Part shown: positions 52,157-61,106 of the stretch, one piece after another | Position numbering within the stretch: the first letter of the stretch is position 1 | Layout of the letters: every line of letters begins with the position of its first letter | Origin: DAIMFL01 sp964372215 | GTDB taxonomy: Bacteria; Pseudomonadota; Alphaproteobacteria; Dongiales; Dongiaceae | DNA: 64,000 nt | NCBI GenBank assembly: GCA_964372215.1 | Contig: CAYJQC010000022.1 | Coordinates: 14,581 to 78,580, forward strand | Direction: 5' to 3' | Translations under genes and position numbers: made by a program | The notes under the pieces: generated by a model | Database searches by the model: none | Told to the model about the DNA's origin: nothing | What the model saw: only the letters and a program-made list of their open reading frames with translations

Positions 52157-53269
52157 TCAGTACAGGACCACGGAGCGGATCGACTTGCTCTCGTGCATCA
52201 GGTCGAACCCCTCGTTGATCTTCTCCAGCGGCATGGTGTGGGTGATCAGGTCGTCGATGTTGATCTTGCCCTCCATGTACCAGTCGACGATCTTCGGCAC
52301 GTCGGTACGGCCGCGCGCGCCGCCGAAGGCGGAGCCCTTCCACACCCGGCCGGTGACCAGCTGGAACGGCCGGGTGGAGATCTCCTGGCCGGCGCCGGCG
52401 ACGCCGATGACGACGCTGACGCCCCAGCCCTTGTGGCAGCATTCCAGCGCTTGGCGCATGACGTTCACGTTGCCGATGCATTCGAAGCTGTAGTCGGCGC
52501 CGCCCTTGGTGAGTTCGACCAGATGCGGCACCAGCTCCTCCGGCTTCATGTCCTTCGGATTGACGAAATGGGTCATGCCGAATTTCTCGGCCAGCGCCTT
52601 GCGTCCCGGGTTGAGGTCGACGCCGACGATCATGTCGGCGCCGGCGAGGCGCGCGCCCTGCAGCACGTTGAGGCCGATGCCGCCGAGGCCGAACACCACC
52701 ACGTTGGCGCCGGGCTCGACCCGCGCCGTGTTGATGACCGCGCCGATGCCGGTGGTGACGCCGCAACCGATGTAGCAGACCTTGTCGAACGGCGCGTCCT
52801 TGCGGATCTTCGCCAGCGCGATCTCCGGCACCACGGTGTAGTTGGCGAAGGTCGAAGTGCCCATGTAGTGGAACACCGGCTTGCCGCCGAGCGAGAACCG
52901 GCTGCTGCCGTCGGGCATCAGCCCCTGGCCCTGGGTGGTGCGGATCGCCTGGCAGAGATTGGTCTTCCGACTCAGGCAGTATTCGCATTGCCGGCATTCC
53001 GGCGTGTAGAGCGGGATCACGTGATCGCCCTTCTTCAGGCTGGTGACGCCTGGCCCCAAATCGACCACGATGCCGGCGCCTTCGTGCCCCAGGATCGCCG
53101 GGAACAGCCCCTCGGGGTCGGCGCCCGAGCGGGTGAACTCGTCGGTGTGGCAGATGCCGGTCGCCTTGACCTCGACCAGCACCTCGCCGGCGCGCGGGCC
53201 CTCGAGCTGGACGGTTTCGATGGTGAGGGGAGCTCCGGCCTTGTGGGCGACCGCCGCGCGCACGTCCAT
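52157..53269 (-). CDS. frmA: S-(hydroxymethyl)glutathione dehydrogenase / class III alcohol dehydrogenase
   Basis: A 370-residue zinc-dependent medium-chain dehydrogenase. The catalytic zinc ligands are in TGICHTDEFTRSG and GHEGAGIVVDLGPGV, the structural zinc Cys cluster is PECRQCEYCLSRKTNLC, and the NAD-binding fold includes VFGLGGIGLNVLQGARLAGA. It oxidises the formaldehyde-glutathione adduct with NAD+. It is followed immediately by fghA. The region upstream (53270-53430) carries no sign of a FrmR repressor gene. Confidence 0.96.
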   Translation of the reverse strand: MDVRAAVAHKAGAPLTIETVQLEGPRAGEVLVEVKATGICHTDEFTRSGADPEGLFPAILGHEGAGIVVDLGPGVTSLKKGDHVIPLYTPECRQCEYCLSRKTNLCQAIRTTQGQGLMPDGSSRFSLGGKPVFHYMGTSTFANYTVVPEIALAKIRKDAPFDKVCYIGCGVTTGIGAVINTARVEPGANVVVFGLGGIGLNVLQGARLAGADMIVGVDLNPGRKALAEKFGMTHFVNPKDMKPEELVPHLVELTKGGADYSFECIGNVNVMRQALECCHKGWGVSVVIGVAGAGQEISTRPFQLVTGRVWKGSAFGGARGRTDVPKIVDWYMEGKINIDDLITHTMPLEKINEGFDLMHESKSIRSVVLY

Positions 53270-53430
53270 GAGAGTGGCCTCCTTGTCCGCTTGGTCTTGG
53301 GTGTGGGCTGATCGGGCCGGAAGTCGGCCGGGGGGTGCCGCGAGGGCGCTGCCATAGTTTCAAAAGCGGCCCGGGGAGGCAAGCCTGGCGGGCGAGATCG
53401 CGACGGAGCCGGCTACGCGATCCCTTGGCT

Positions 53431-53988
53431 TCAGGCGCCGATCACCGAGCGCTCCCACCACGGCCGCCCGGGCGAGGGTGGCTGGTGGAAGATCGGCTGG
53501 CCGTTGGGGATGCCGTCGAGCTCGAAGCGCGCCTGGTCGCGGATCGTCCAGTAGACGCCGCCATGAGCGACGATCAGCACCGGGCCGTCCCGCAGCGCCA
53601 GGGCCTGGTTCACGCCGGCGAGCGCACGCGCCAGAAAGTCGCGATAGGGCTCGGCTCCCTCGGGTGTCGCGCCGCGCTTCCAGTCGTCGTACCACACGCC
53701 GTGGGTGCCGCCCTCGTGCACCCCCAGGCCGCATTCCCGGAGATCGTCGATCACGGTGACCGGCGCCGCCGTCGCCGCCGCCACGATGCGCGCCGTCTCG
53801 AGCGCCCGGCCGAGCGGGCTGGCGCAGATGCTGCGGATGCCGAGCCCTTGCACCAGCCCGGCGGCGGCCCGCGCCTGGCCAAGCCCGGTCGCGTTCAAGG
53901 GCACGTCGGTCCAGCCCTGGAGCCGGCCTTGGCGGTTCCAGTCGGTCTCGCCGTGGCGCAGATAGTAGAAGGGGGTTGCGGTCAGCAT
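53431..53988 (-). CDS. Histidine phosphatase family protein (phosphoglycerate mutase-like)
   Basis: A 185-residue phosphatase. The catalytic RHG motif is YYLRHGETDWNRQGRLQGWT (His11). The second Arg lies in CASPLGRALETARIV, the Glu in LRECGLGVHEG and the second His in LIVAHGGVYWT. These are the pattern of cofactor-dependent-mutase-like phosphatases with broad substrate range. Function in metabolism is undefined. It lies 125 bp downstream of the pentapeptide-repeat gene on the same strand. Confidence 0.93.
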   Translation of the reverse strand: MLTATPFYYLRHGETDWNRQGRLQGWTDVPLNATGLGQARAAAGLVQGLGIRSICASPLGRALETARIVAAATAAPVTVIDDLRECGLGVHEGGTHGVWYDDWKRGATPEGAEPYRDFLARALAGVNQALALRDGPVLIVAHGGVYWTIRDQARFELDGIPNGQPIFHQPPSPGRPWWERSVIGA

Positions 53989-54113
53989 CGTTCGTCTTGC
54001 CTCTGGGTAGTCGACGCGACCAGACGAGAGACTGATCAACAGACGTGGCGCCGGCAACAGGGGTCGAATTCGCGGCGGCGTCCCAAGAGGACGAAGGCTG
54101 CCGGCGGGCGGGG

Positions 54114-55835
54114 CTACCAGTTGCGCCGGTGGATGAGCCCCTGCTCGGGCGGGCAGGGCGCGAGGCGGAGGTCGGCGAATTCCGGCGGCATCTGAGGCGG
54201 CAGGTCGGCGCAGGCGCGCGCGAGTTGAGCCCGGGTCAGGTTCCGGGCGGCGCGCAGATCGGTCTCGTCGAGCCGCGTCACCTCGAGGGTCGCGCCGTCG
54301 AAATTCGCGTTCCTGACATTGGCGCGGGTCAGGATCGAGCCGGCGAGGTTGACGAGATAGAGATCGGCGTTTTCGAGATCGGCCTCCTCGAGATTGACGT
54401 TGGCGAGGTTGGCCTTGGCGATGTCGGCGCCGCGCAGGTTGGCCTCGTCCATGTCGGCGCCTTCGAGATTGGACTTCCTGATGTCGGCGCCCTGGAGGTC
54501 GGCGGAGCGCAGGTTGGCGCCGACCAGGAACGCCTTGCGCATGTCGGCATATCTCAGGTTGGCCTCCTGCAGCGCGGCGCCGGCGATCTGCGCGATGTCG
54601 TGTCCGCTCCAGCCCAGCGGCCGGGTCGATACGTCGGCGTCCCTGAAGTCGGCGACGGCGTGGAACCCGAGCACGTGCAGCAGGTCGGGCACGATGCGCT
54701 CCGGCCAGCCGCCGCCACGCTTGCCGGGGGCGCCGTTGATCGCCCCGAGCGAGACCAGCAGCAGCGCCCCGATTACGCACATCATGGACAGGCTCGGCCG
54801 ATAGCGCCGCAACGCCCGCCAGCCATGGCTCCACACCGAGCGCTGATCGCTGACATAGGTGTCGGGGCGCGGATGGGCGATCTCGCGCAGGGTGCGCGAC
54901 GCCAACCGATAGGTGACCTGGCTGGAGGCCGCGGCGATGCCGATCAGCAGGATGTGCCATGCGGTTCCGACCCAGTCGTGGCGCGGCAGATAGCGCAGCC
55001 AGAACAGGGTCAGGGTGAACGGCACGACCCACCAGGCGAGGATGACCGACAGGATGTGGTCGAAGCAGGTCGACAGCCGCTGGTGGCCACGCAGCCGCCG
55101 GACATTGAACTGCACCAGCGAGCTCAGCAGCCAGGGAAAGGCCTTCTGGTCGAGCGCCATGCCGTCGGGAAAGACCGCCGGCAGGCGTGCATAGCCCTGC
55201 CACAGCCGCTGCAGGTAGATATGCACGTAGAGATGGGCGCCCAGCAGGATGATCGGCCCCGCCCAGTAGAAGCCGACGATCGGGATCTCGGTGCCGAACA
55301 CCGGCAGTGGCGACGATGCGGAGTTGGTGATCATCCGCACGTCGTTGGTGGTGGCGATCGTCAACCAGCAATAGACGCAGGCGCCGAGCACCGCGATGAA
55401 GGTGTTGCTGGAGCGGCTGGCGATCTCCCAGGTGCGACCCAGCGCATCGAACTTCGCCACCGCATCCGGGAGCTCGGCGTTGGTCAGCAGCGAGCCTGCC
55501 AGGCTCTTGGCCGACAGACTTTCCGCGTCGCACAAAGTCGCATTGATCAGGTCGGATTCGTGGAGCCGGACGTCCTGGAGGACGGCGCCCGTGAAGTCCG
55601 TGTACATCAGCTCGGCTCCCGAGAGATCGGTCCCGGAGAGGTCGGTTTCCCTGAAATCCGCGTAGCGCAGGTCGACACCGGCCAGGTTGGCGCCGCGCAG
55701 GGCGCGGCCCTGGAACGTCGCCCGCTTGCCGTTCTGTTCGTCGCCGGCGAGCCAGCGCTGGTGGGACTCGAGGACCTGCGCCAGCTCGGCCCCGCCGATC
55801 GGTCGCAATGCCGCCAGGTCGCCCCGAGCTGTCAT
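54114..55835 (-). CDS. Membrane protein with two pentapeptide-repeat blocks
   Basis: A 573-residue protein. Residues 40-125 form a pentapeptide-repeat block (LRGANLAGVDLRYADFRETD onward). A membrane domain follows (about 140-360) with about five hydrophobic helices such as VLGACVYCWLTIATT and ILAWWVVPFTLTLFWL. Then a second, longer repeat block (about 410-540, LRYADMRKAFLVGANLRSAD onward). The repeats should fold as right-handed quadrilateral beta-helices on the cytoplasmic side. No enzymatic motif is seen. A membrane-anchored scaffold or sensor is plausible but unproven. Confidence 0.85.
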   Translation of the reverse strand: MTARGDLAALRPIGGAELAQVLESHQRWLAGDEQNGKRATFQGRALRGANLAGVDLRYADFRETDLSGTDLSGAELMYTDFTGAVLQDVRLHESDLINATLCDAESLSAKSLAGSLLTNAELPDAVAKFDALGRTWEIASRSSNTFIAVLGACVYCWLTIATTNDVRMITNSASSPLPVFGTEIPIVGFYWAGPIILLGAHLYVHIYLQRLWQGYARLPAVFPDGMALDQKAFPWLLSSLVQFNVRRLRGHQRLSTCFDHILSVILAWWVVPFTLTLFWLRYLPRHDWVGTAWHILLIGIAAASSQVTYRLASRTLREIAHPRPDTYVSDQRSVWSHGWRALRRYRPSLSMMCVIGALLLVSLGAINGAPGKRGGGWPERIVPDLLHVLGFHAVADFRDADVSTRPLGWSGHDIAQIAGAALQEANLRYADMRKAFLVGANLRSADLQGADIRKSNLEGADMDEANLRGADIAKANLANVNLEEADLENADLYLVNLAGSILTRANVRNANFDGATLEVTRLDETDLRAARNLTRAQLARACADLPPQMPPEFADLRLAPCPPEQGLIHRRNW

Positions 55836-55937
55836 GGCCCGTTCACAGCTCCCATCGCATGGACGGCGGATCGGGCCGCCGCCGATCCGCGCCGCCGATC
55901 AAGTGGCGCCTGCACGCCGCGCGCCGACTCGGCCAGC

Positions 55938-56441
55938 TTACCGTGCAACTATGCCATTTCCGGACTGGGAACAGGTCCAATAATCCCGCCCCGTGCATGG
56001 GCGCGCGCCTCCCGGCGAGCGGAACAGCAGCGGCTGGCGCGGGTCGTCGCTCGCCAGCGCCACCGGGATGACCTGGCCGGCCGGGAGGAACGGCGCGGCG
56101 TAGTTCCAAGCCGGCACCGGCAGGATCGCTTCGGGATCGTCGCTGCGCAGTGCCAGGCCGAAGGGCGAGGCGCCGCCGTCGCGCCACGCCGCGCGCGCGG
56201 CCCATGCGCTCCGGTTCAGCGCGCAGGAGTCCGCCTCCGCCGCGTCCTCGAGCCACAGCAGCTCAAGATAGGCGTTGTCGAAGCAGAAGCAGAGATTGGC
56301 GGTGCCCTGGCCGGGGTGGTGGCGGCGGAAGCTTTCCCGCAGGCCGAGCGACTCCAGGGCGCTGGCCTCGGGCGCCCCGGGTGCGACGAACACGAATGCG
56401 TGGTCGATGCACCAGCGCGCTGCGGGCGCGGCCGGCGTCAA
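55938..56441 (-). CDS. VOC/glyoxalase-like domain protein, possibly truncated
   Basis: A 167-residue protein. CIDHAFVFVAPGAPEASALE (about 11-30) and HPGQGTANLCFCFDNAYLEL are characteristic of the glyoxalase-like (PF13468-type) VOC family. After FRSPGG (about 142) the sequence loses family character (ARPCTGRDYWTCSQ) and stops early; relatives usually run about 25-40 residues longer. A frameshift or C-terminal decay is possible. It is coupled to the upstream lipoprotein gene by ATGA. Confidence 0.7.
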   Translation of the reverse strand: MTPAAPAARWCIDHAFVFVAPGAPEASALESLGLRESFRRHHPGQGTANLCFCFDNAYLELLWLEDAAEADSCALNRSAWAARAAWRDGGASPFGLALRSDDPEAILPVPAWNYAAPFLPAGQVIPVALASDDPRQPLLFRSPGGARPCTGRDYWTCSQSGNGIVAR

Positions 56442-57112
56442 CTGCTGCCGGGCAGGGCGGCGGGTTGTGCGGCGGTTGCCGCGTTGTCCGGCGCGGGCGG
56501 CAGCGGCCCGTCGTCGAGCGGATCGTAGCCGGCGCGCCAGGCGACCAACGGCAGGATCACCGCCGGGCTGCCATTGGCGTAGAACCAGGAGTCGACGGCA
56601 TAGGGAATTCCGGTGGCGCGGTCGATCACCACCGCGGTGTTGTGGGCGTTGACCAGGTCGAGCAGCCGGTTGGCCGGCAGGCCGACATCATGGAAGCGCA
56701 GCAGGCCGCGTTGGGCGACCAGACGGAGATAGGTCGTGGTGTTGACCGCCTCGTCCACGCAATCGAGCTGCTCGCCCTGGTGGCGGCTGGTGATGTTGCG
56801 CCCGGCGTCGCTCCGGGTCCCGGCCTGCGGCCCGACCAGGATCTCGATGATGCCGATGGCGAGCGCAATGCGCTCGCGTTCCTCCTGCGCGCTTGGCGCC
56901 TGCGCCAGGAACACGGCGTCGACCTTGGACCAGTCGTCGTCGTTGAGCCGCACCTCGGTGCGCTCGGTGCAGCCGCTGCCATGGCAGACCGGCACGGTGT
57001 CGAACGAGGCCTGGTCCAGGACCAGCCTGGCGACTCGCCCCTCTTCGGCGGCATTGCTGCAGCCGGCGAGCATGGCCAGGAGGGTGATCGAGCACAGGCG
57101 GTCTAAACGCAT
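56438..57112 (-). CDS. Lipoprotein of unknown function
   Basis: A 224-residue protein with a lipoprotein signal: LCSITLLAMLAGC, the Cys being the acylation site. The mature part has paired cysteines in VCHGSGCTERTE and one in LDCVDEAVNTT. The C-terminal GIPYAVDSWFYANGSPAVIL segment may form part of a transglutaminase-like fold, suggested by the Cys (LDCVDE), His (FHDVG) and Asp (AVDSWF) order. That function is only a hypothesis. The ATG at 57112 is favoured over a longer start because it gives a proper signal. Confidence 0.7.
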   Translation of the reverse strand: MRLDRLCSITLLAMLAGCSNAAEEGRVARLVLDQASFDTVPVCHGSGCTERTEVRLNDDDWSKVDAVFLAQAPSAQEERERIALAIGIIEILVGPQAGTRSDAGRNITSRHQGEQLDCVDEAVNTTTYLRLVAQRGLLRFHDVGLPANRLLDLVNAHNTAVVIDRATGIPYAVDSWFYANGSPAVILPLVAWRAGYDPLDDGPLPPAPDNAATAAQPAALPGSS

Positions 57113-57263
57113 GAGGGCGGGGTTCCCGAGTGTCCGGTCCGAAGGGCCGACAAGACTAGGCAAGGATTCCCGGCCTGCGAAGAGGCAATTTGCGGGGGGT
57201 GGGGCCAAGTCTGGCCGGCGGCTGCGGTTGACCATCCGGCGGAACCGGCCTCAGACTGCCCGC

Positions 57264-57692
57264 ATGGTCCCAGCGGCGCCTCATTGCCGTGCCTGGCGAC
57301 GCCGGCTCGGCCTCGCGGTCCTGTCGGCCACGCTGCTGGCCTGGCGGCCGGCCGGCGCCGAGGACAGCGCGCGGGCCGCGCTCGCCGCCCGCTACCCGGA
57401 GTTGCACAGCGCCATCTACGACGCCACCGTCTGCGAGTATTGCGGATTGATCTCGGACGACGTCGCCGATGGCTTCCGGCGCCAGATGGCCGATCTGGTC
57501 GCCCGCGACCGCCTGGACGAGCAGGCCGTCCGCCAGATCCGCATCAGCGCCTGGACCAAGGCCGACCTGGAATGGCACAACCGCGGCCTGGGCGGGTTCC
57601 GCAACTGGTGCCGCAGCGAGGGCGTGACGGCGGCCTTGCGCTTCGTCGCCTATCACGAGGCGCCCGCTCCTGATGCCGCTGACCAGGAGTGA
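57264..57692 (+). CDS. Small secreted hypothetical protein
   Basis: A 142-residue exported protein. Signal peptide GLAVLSATLLAWRPAGA. The mature part has a CEYCGLI motif and a third Cys in NWCRSEG, plus repeated helical segments (ADGFRRQMADLVARDRLDEQ). The CxxC pair suggests redox activity or metal binding but no family is recognised. Its stop overlaps the start of the next gene by 20 bp, so the two are likely co-translated. Confidence 0.65.
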   Translation: MVPAAPHCRAWRRRLGLAVLSATLLAWRPAGAEDSARAALAARYPELHSAIYDATVCEYCGLISDDVADGFRRQMADLVARDRLDEQAVRQIRISAWTKADLEWHNRGLGGFRNWCRSEGVTAALRFVAYHEAPAPDAADQE

Positions 57693-58539
57693 CACGAAAG
57701 GCGCCGGCTCCGGTCCGCCGCGGTACTGGCGGCGAACTGTGCTGGCCGTGATCGTTGTCCTGGTGGCGATCTACGGGGGCCTGTTGGCCCTCGTCTACGT
57801 CACCCAGCGCAGCTTCATCTACCTGCCCGATGGACGTCGGCCGGACTTGGCGCTGTCGGGGGCCGCGGGGATCTTCGAAGCGGTGTCGCTCAAAGCAACC
57901 GACGGCATCGCGACCATATCCTGGTACCGGCCGGCGCGCGAAGGCACGCCGACCCTGGTCTTGTTCCAGGGCAATGCCGGCAACATCGCCGACCGCCTGT
58001 TCAAGGTGCTGCCATTCCTGCAGGACGGCTGGGGGGTGCTGCTGGTCGGCTATCGCGGCTACGGCGGCAACCCCGGCCAGCCGACCGAGGCGGGCCTGTA
58101 TGCCGATGGCCGCGCCGCGCTCGGCTATCTCGCGCAGCAAGGCGTGGTTCCGGGCCGGCTGGTGCTCTATGGGGAATCGCTGGGCAGCGGCGTCGCGGTC
58201 CAGATGGCGTCGGAGTTCGCCGCCGGCGCCCTGGTGCTGGAGGCACCGTTCACCTCGCTCGGCGACATGGCGCAGCGCCAGTTCCCCTATTTCCCGGCGC
58301 GCTGGCTGGTGCGCGATCGCTTCGACTCTCTGGCCAAGATCGGGCGCGTTCAGGCGCCTCTGCTGATCCTGCATGGCGAACGCGACACGATCGTGCCGGT
58401 CGATTTCGGCCGGCGCCTGTTCGAGGCGGCGTCCGGCGCGCACCAGCTCAAGCTGTTCCCGGAAGGGGATCATCTGGACCTCTGGGACCACGGCGCCGCC
58501 CGCGCGGTCATCGAGTTCGTGCAGCAGGCGGGCAAGTAG
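57673..58539 (+). CDS. Membrane-anchored alpha/beta hydrolase (first of two)
   Basis: A 288-residue hydrolase with one N-terminal membrane anchor (AVIVVLVAIYGGLLALVYV). The catalytic domain has FQGNAGNIADR (oxyanion region), GYRGYGGNPG, nucleophile Ser in LYGESLGSGVAVQ, Asp in HGERDTIVP and His in GDHLDLWD. This is the BEM46/YfhR-type architecture of serine hydrolases. The substrate is unknown. It is followed by a close paralogue about 120 bp downstream. Confidence 0.87.
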   Translation: MPLTRSDTKGAGSGPPRYWRRTVLAVIVVLVAIYGGLLALVYVTQRSFIYLPDGRRPDLALSGAAGIFEAVSLKATDGIATISWYRPAREGTPTLVLFQGNAGNIADRLFKVLPFLQDGWGVLLVGYRGYGGNPGQPTEAGLYADGRAALGYLAQQGVVPGRLVLYGESLGSGVAVQMASEFAAGALVLEAPFTSLGDMAQRQFPYFPARWLVRDRFDSLAKIGRVQAPLLILHGERDTIVPVDFGRRLFEAASGAHQLKLFPEGDHLDLWDHGAARAVIEFVQQAGK

Positions 58540-58660
58540 CGCAATCGGTCACGACGCCGCGGCGCCCGTCGCGATGCCGGCCTCGCCAGCGAGCCGGCGC
58601 CGGAGTAGAAAGCTCCCCGAATGCGGGTTCGGCGAGGGACGACATGGCAGATCTTCCAAA

Positions 58661-59467
58661 GTGATCGAATTCATCGGCCTCGCCGCGGGCGGCTATTTTG
58701 CCGTCCTGGCCTCGGTGTTCGCGCTCCAGCGCCGCTTGATCTTCGTCCCCGATCGCAGCCCGGCCGATCTCGGCGCCGCCGGGCTCGCCGGGGTGATGCA
58801 GGAGGTGGTCACCCGCAGCGCCGATGGCGGCGAGAACCGGTCCTGGTACCGGCCGCCGGCGTCGCCCGACCGGCCGGTGCTTGCCTATTTTCAGGGCAAT
58901 GCCGGCCATATCGGCGACCGGCCGCACAAGGTCTTGCCGTTCATCGCCGAGGGCTGGGGTGTGCTGCTGGTCGGCTATCGCGGCTATGGCGGCAATCGCG
59001 GCCGGCCGAACGAGCAGGGGCTCTATGCCGATGCCCGCGCCGCCCTCGGCTTTCTCGACGCGCGCGCGGCGGGCGGCGCGCTGGTGCTGTACGGCGAATC
59101 CCTGGGCACCGCGGTCGCCGTGCAGATGGCGCGCGAGCGGGCCGCCGCGGCGCTGGTGCTGGAAGCCCCGTTCACCTCGATCGCCGCCATGGCGCAGCGG
59201 CGCTTCCCGATCTTTCCCGCGCGCTGGCTGGTGCGCGACCGCTTCGATTCGCTGGCCAAGATCGGCGCCCTCGAGCTGCCGGTCCTGGTGCTGCACGGCG
59301 AGCGCGACGCGGTGACCCCGGCGGCGTTCGGACGCCGGGTCTACGAGGCCGCGACCGGCCCCAAGACCCTGCGGCTGTTCCCGGCCGCCGGCCATGCCGA
59401 TCTGTTCGAGCACGGCGCCGACCGCGCGGTCATCGAGTTCGTCGAGGCGGTCGAGTCCCGCGGCTGA
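58661..59467 (+). CDS. Membrane-anchored alpha/beta hydrolase (second of two)
   Basis: A 268-residue paralogue of the preceding gene. N-terminal anchor GLAAGGYFAVLASVFAL, then FQGNAGHIGDR, GYRGYGGNRG, LYGESLGTAVAVQ with the catalytic Ser, HGERDAVTP with the Asp and AGHADLFE with the His. Around 60 percent of positions match the first copy by eye. No ATG fits the frame, so GTG at 58661 is used, without a good ribosome binding site. Its stop lies one base from the convergent Mo-cofactor gene stop. Confidence 0.85.
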   Translation: MIEFIGLAAGGYFAVLASVFALQRRLIFVPDRSPADLGAAGLAGVMQEVVTRSADGGENRSWYRPPASPDRPVLAYFQGNAGHIGDRPHKVLPFIAEGWGVLLVGYRGYGGNRGRPNEQGLYADARAALGFLDARAAGGALVLYGESLGTAVAVQMARERAAAALVLEAPFTSIAAMAQRRFPIFPARWLVRDRFDSLAKIGALELPVLVLHGERDAVTPAAFGRRVYEAATGPKTLRLFPAAGHADLFEHGADRAVIEFVEAVESRG

Positions 59468-59468
59468 G

Positions 59469-61106
59469 TCAGCCGGTCCGCGGATCGGCGCTGGCCCGGT
59501 TGAGCGCGGCGAGCGCGTCGGGCGTGTCGACGTCGACCAGCACCGCGTCGTCGGGCATGGCGACCTCGCAGACCAGTTCGGCATGCTCGCCGATCAGGTG
59601 GCGGGCGCCGGTGTCGCCGTGGATCTCCCCCATCTCCGGGAAGAAGCGCCTGGCCCACAGGACCGGATTGCCGCGCTTGCCGTTCCAGGTCGGCAGGCAG
59701 ATGGCGCGGCCTTCCAGCGGATTGAACGACGCGATCAGCCGGTCGAGCGTGGCGGCGGTGATCCGCGGCATGTCGGCCAGGCAGACGATGACGCCGTCGA
59801 CGCCGTCGCCGAGGGCGGCGAGGCCGCGATGCAGCGACGTGCTCATGCCGGTGGCGTAGTCGGGATTGTGGACGATCTCGACCTTGCGGCCGGCGATCGC
59901 CGCCCCGATCCGCTCGGCATCGTGGCCGGTCACCACCACGACTTCGGTCGCCTGGGACGCCAGGGCGGTATCGACCGCGCGGGCCACCATCGGGGCGCCG
60001 TCGATTTCGGCCAGCAGCTTGTTGGCGCTGCCCATGCGGGTGGAGCGGCCGGCGGCCAGCACCAGCGCGCCGATCCGCGGCGCGCGCGGCGCCGCCGGCA
60101 CGGCGCCGGCGCGCGGCTGCGGCCGCGACGGAATTTCCTTGAGCAGCCCGCCGGCGCCCATGTGGACGATGTCGCGCCGGGTGACGGCGAGATCCGCCAT
60201 CAGCCGCTGCAGCACCCAGTCGAAGCCATTGAGCTTGGGCGAGCGGACGCAGCCGGGCAGGCCCAGGAACGGCTTGTCGTCGAGCCGGCCCAGCATCAGC
60301 AGGTTGCCGGGGTCGACCGGCATGCCGAGATGCTCGACCGTGCCGCCGAGCCGGGTGAGTGCCGCGGGGATCACGTCGCGCCGGTCGGTGATCGCCGAGG
60401 CGCCGGAGACCAGGATCATCTCGACGCCGTCGCGGCGCAGCGCGGCGATCGTCTCGGCCAGCGGCGCTTCGCCATGATCGCAGCGCCGCTCGACTACCGG
60501 CGGACAGCCGAGCGCGGCGAGGCGCAGGTTGAGGATCTCGACGGTCTTGTCGAGCACGCCGGGCTTGGTGCCCGGCAGGCGGGTCTGCACCAGCCCGACC
60601 TGGCGGGGCTGGAACGCGGCGACCCGCAGCAGCGGGCCGCCCTCGGCGGCGATCGCGGCGCAGCGCTCGGCCATCGCGCGCGGTACCGCGAACGGGATGA
60701 TCTTGATGGTCGCCACCATCTGCCGGGGCTCGACCACGTCGAACGGCGCCAGCGAGGCCAGGGTCACCGCCTCGTCGACCTCGTTGAGCGCGTCGAGCCG
60801 GTCGCGGTCGACGACGACGACGCCGGCGCGCTCGGCCACCAGGTTGCAGCGGCCGGTGAACGCCGCGGCGACGGCGAGATTGGCGCCGGCCGCGGCGCGC
60901 GCGACCAGCGCCGCCGCCGCATCCTCGGCCAGGTCGTCGGTGTCGAGCCGGGCGGCGACGACGCTGACCTTGTCGGCGGCGCGCAGTGCCGCGATGTCGG
61001 CGGCCGACAGCACGCGGCCCTTCTTGAAGCTCTCGCGCCCCAGCCGCACGCTGTGGGCGAGCACCGCGCCCTCGGCCTGGTCGAGCGGCAGTTCGGCGAA
61101 GATCAT
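59469..61106 (-). CDS. Molybdopterin-binding / MobA-like nucleotidyltransferase fusion
   Basis: A 545-residue two-domain protein. The N-terminal 340 residues contain a molybdopterin-binding (MoaB/MoeA-like) fold with VSGASAITDRRDVIPAAL and MPVDPGNLLMLG. The C-terminal 190 residues are a MobA/MocA-type NTP transferase (GALVLAAGRSTRMGSANKLL, VVTGHDAERIGAAI, CLADMPRI). Such proteins help make the cytosine dinucleotide form of Mo cofactor for xanthine-dehydrogenase-type enzymes. The start overlaps the XdhC gene stop (ATGA). It is the last gene of the operon. Confidence 0.88.
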   Translation of the reverse strand: MIFAELPLDQAEGAVLAHSVRLGRESFKKGRVLSAADIAALRAADKVSVVAARLDTDDLAEDAAAALVARAAAGANLAVAAAFTGRCNLVAERAGVVVVDRDRLDALNEVDEAVTLASLAPFDVVEPRQMVATIKIIPFAVPRAMAERCAAIAAEGGPLLRVAAFQPRQVGLVQTRLPGTKPGVLDKTVEILNLRLAALGCPPVVERRCDHGEAPLAETIAALRRDGVEMILVSGASAITDRRDVIPAALTRLGGTVEHLGMPVDPGNLLMLGRLDDKPFLGLPGCVRSPKLNGFDWVLQRLMADLAVTRRDIVHMGAGGLLKEIPSRPQPRAGAVPAAPRAPRIGALVLAAGRSTRMGSANKLLAEIDGAPMVARAVDTALASQATEVVVVTGHDAERIGAAIAGRKVEIVHNPDYATGMSTSLHRGLAALGDGVDGVIVCLADMPRITAATLDRLIASFNPLEGRAICLPTWNGKRGNPVLWARRFFPEMGEIHGDTGARHLIGEHAELVCEVAMPDDAVLVDVDTPDALAALNRASADPRTG

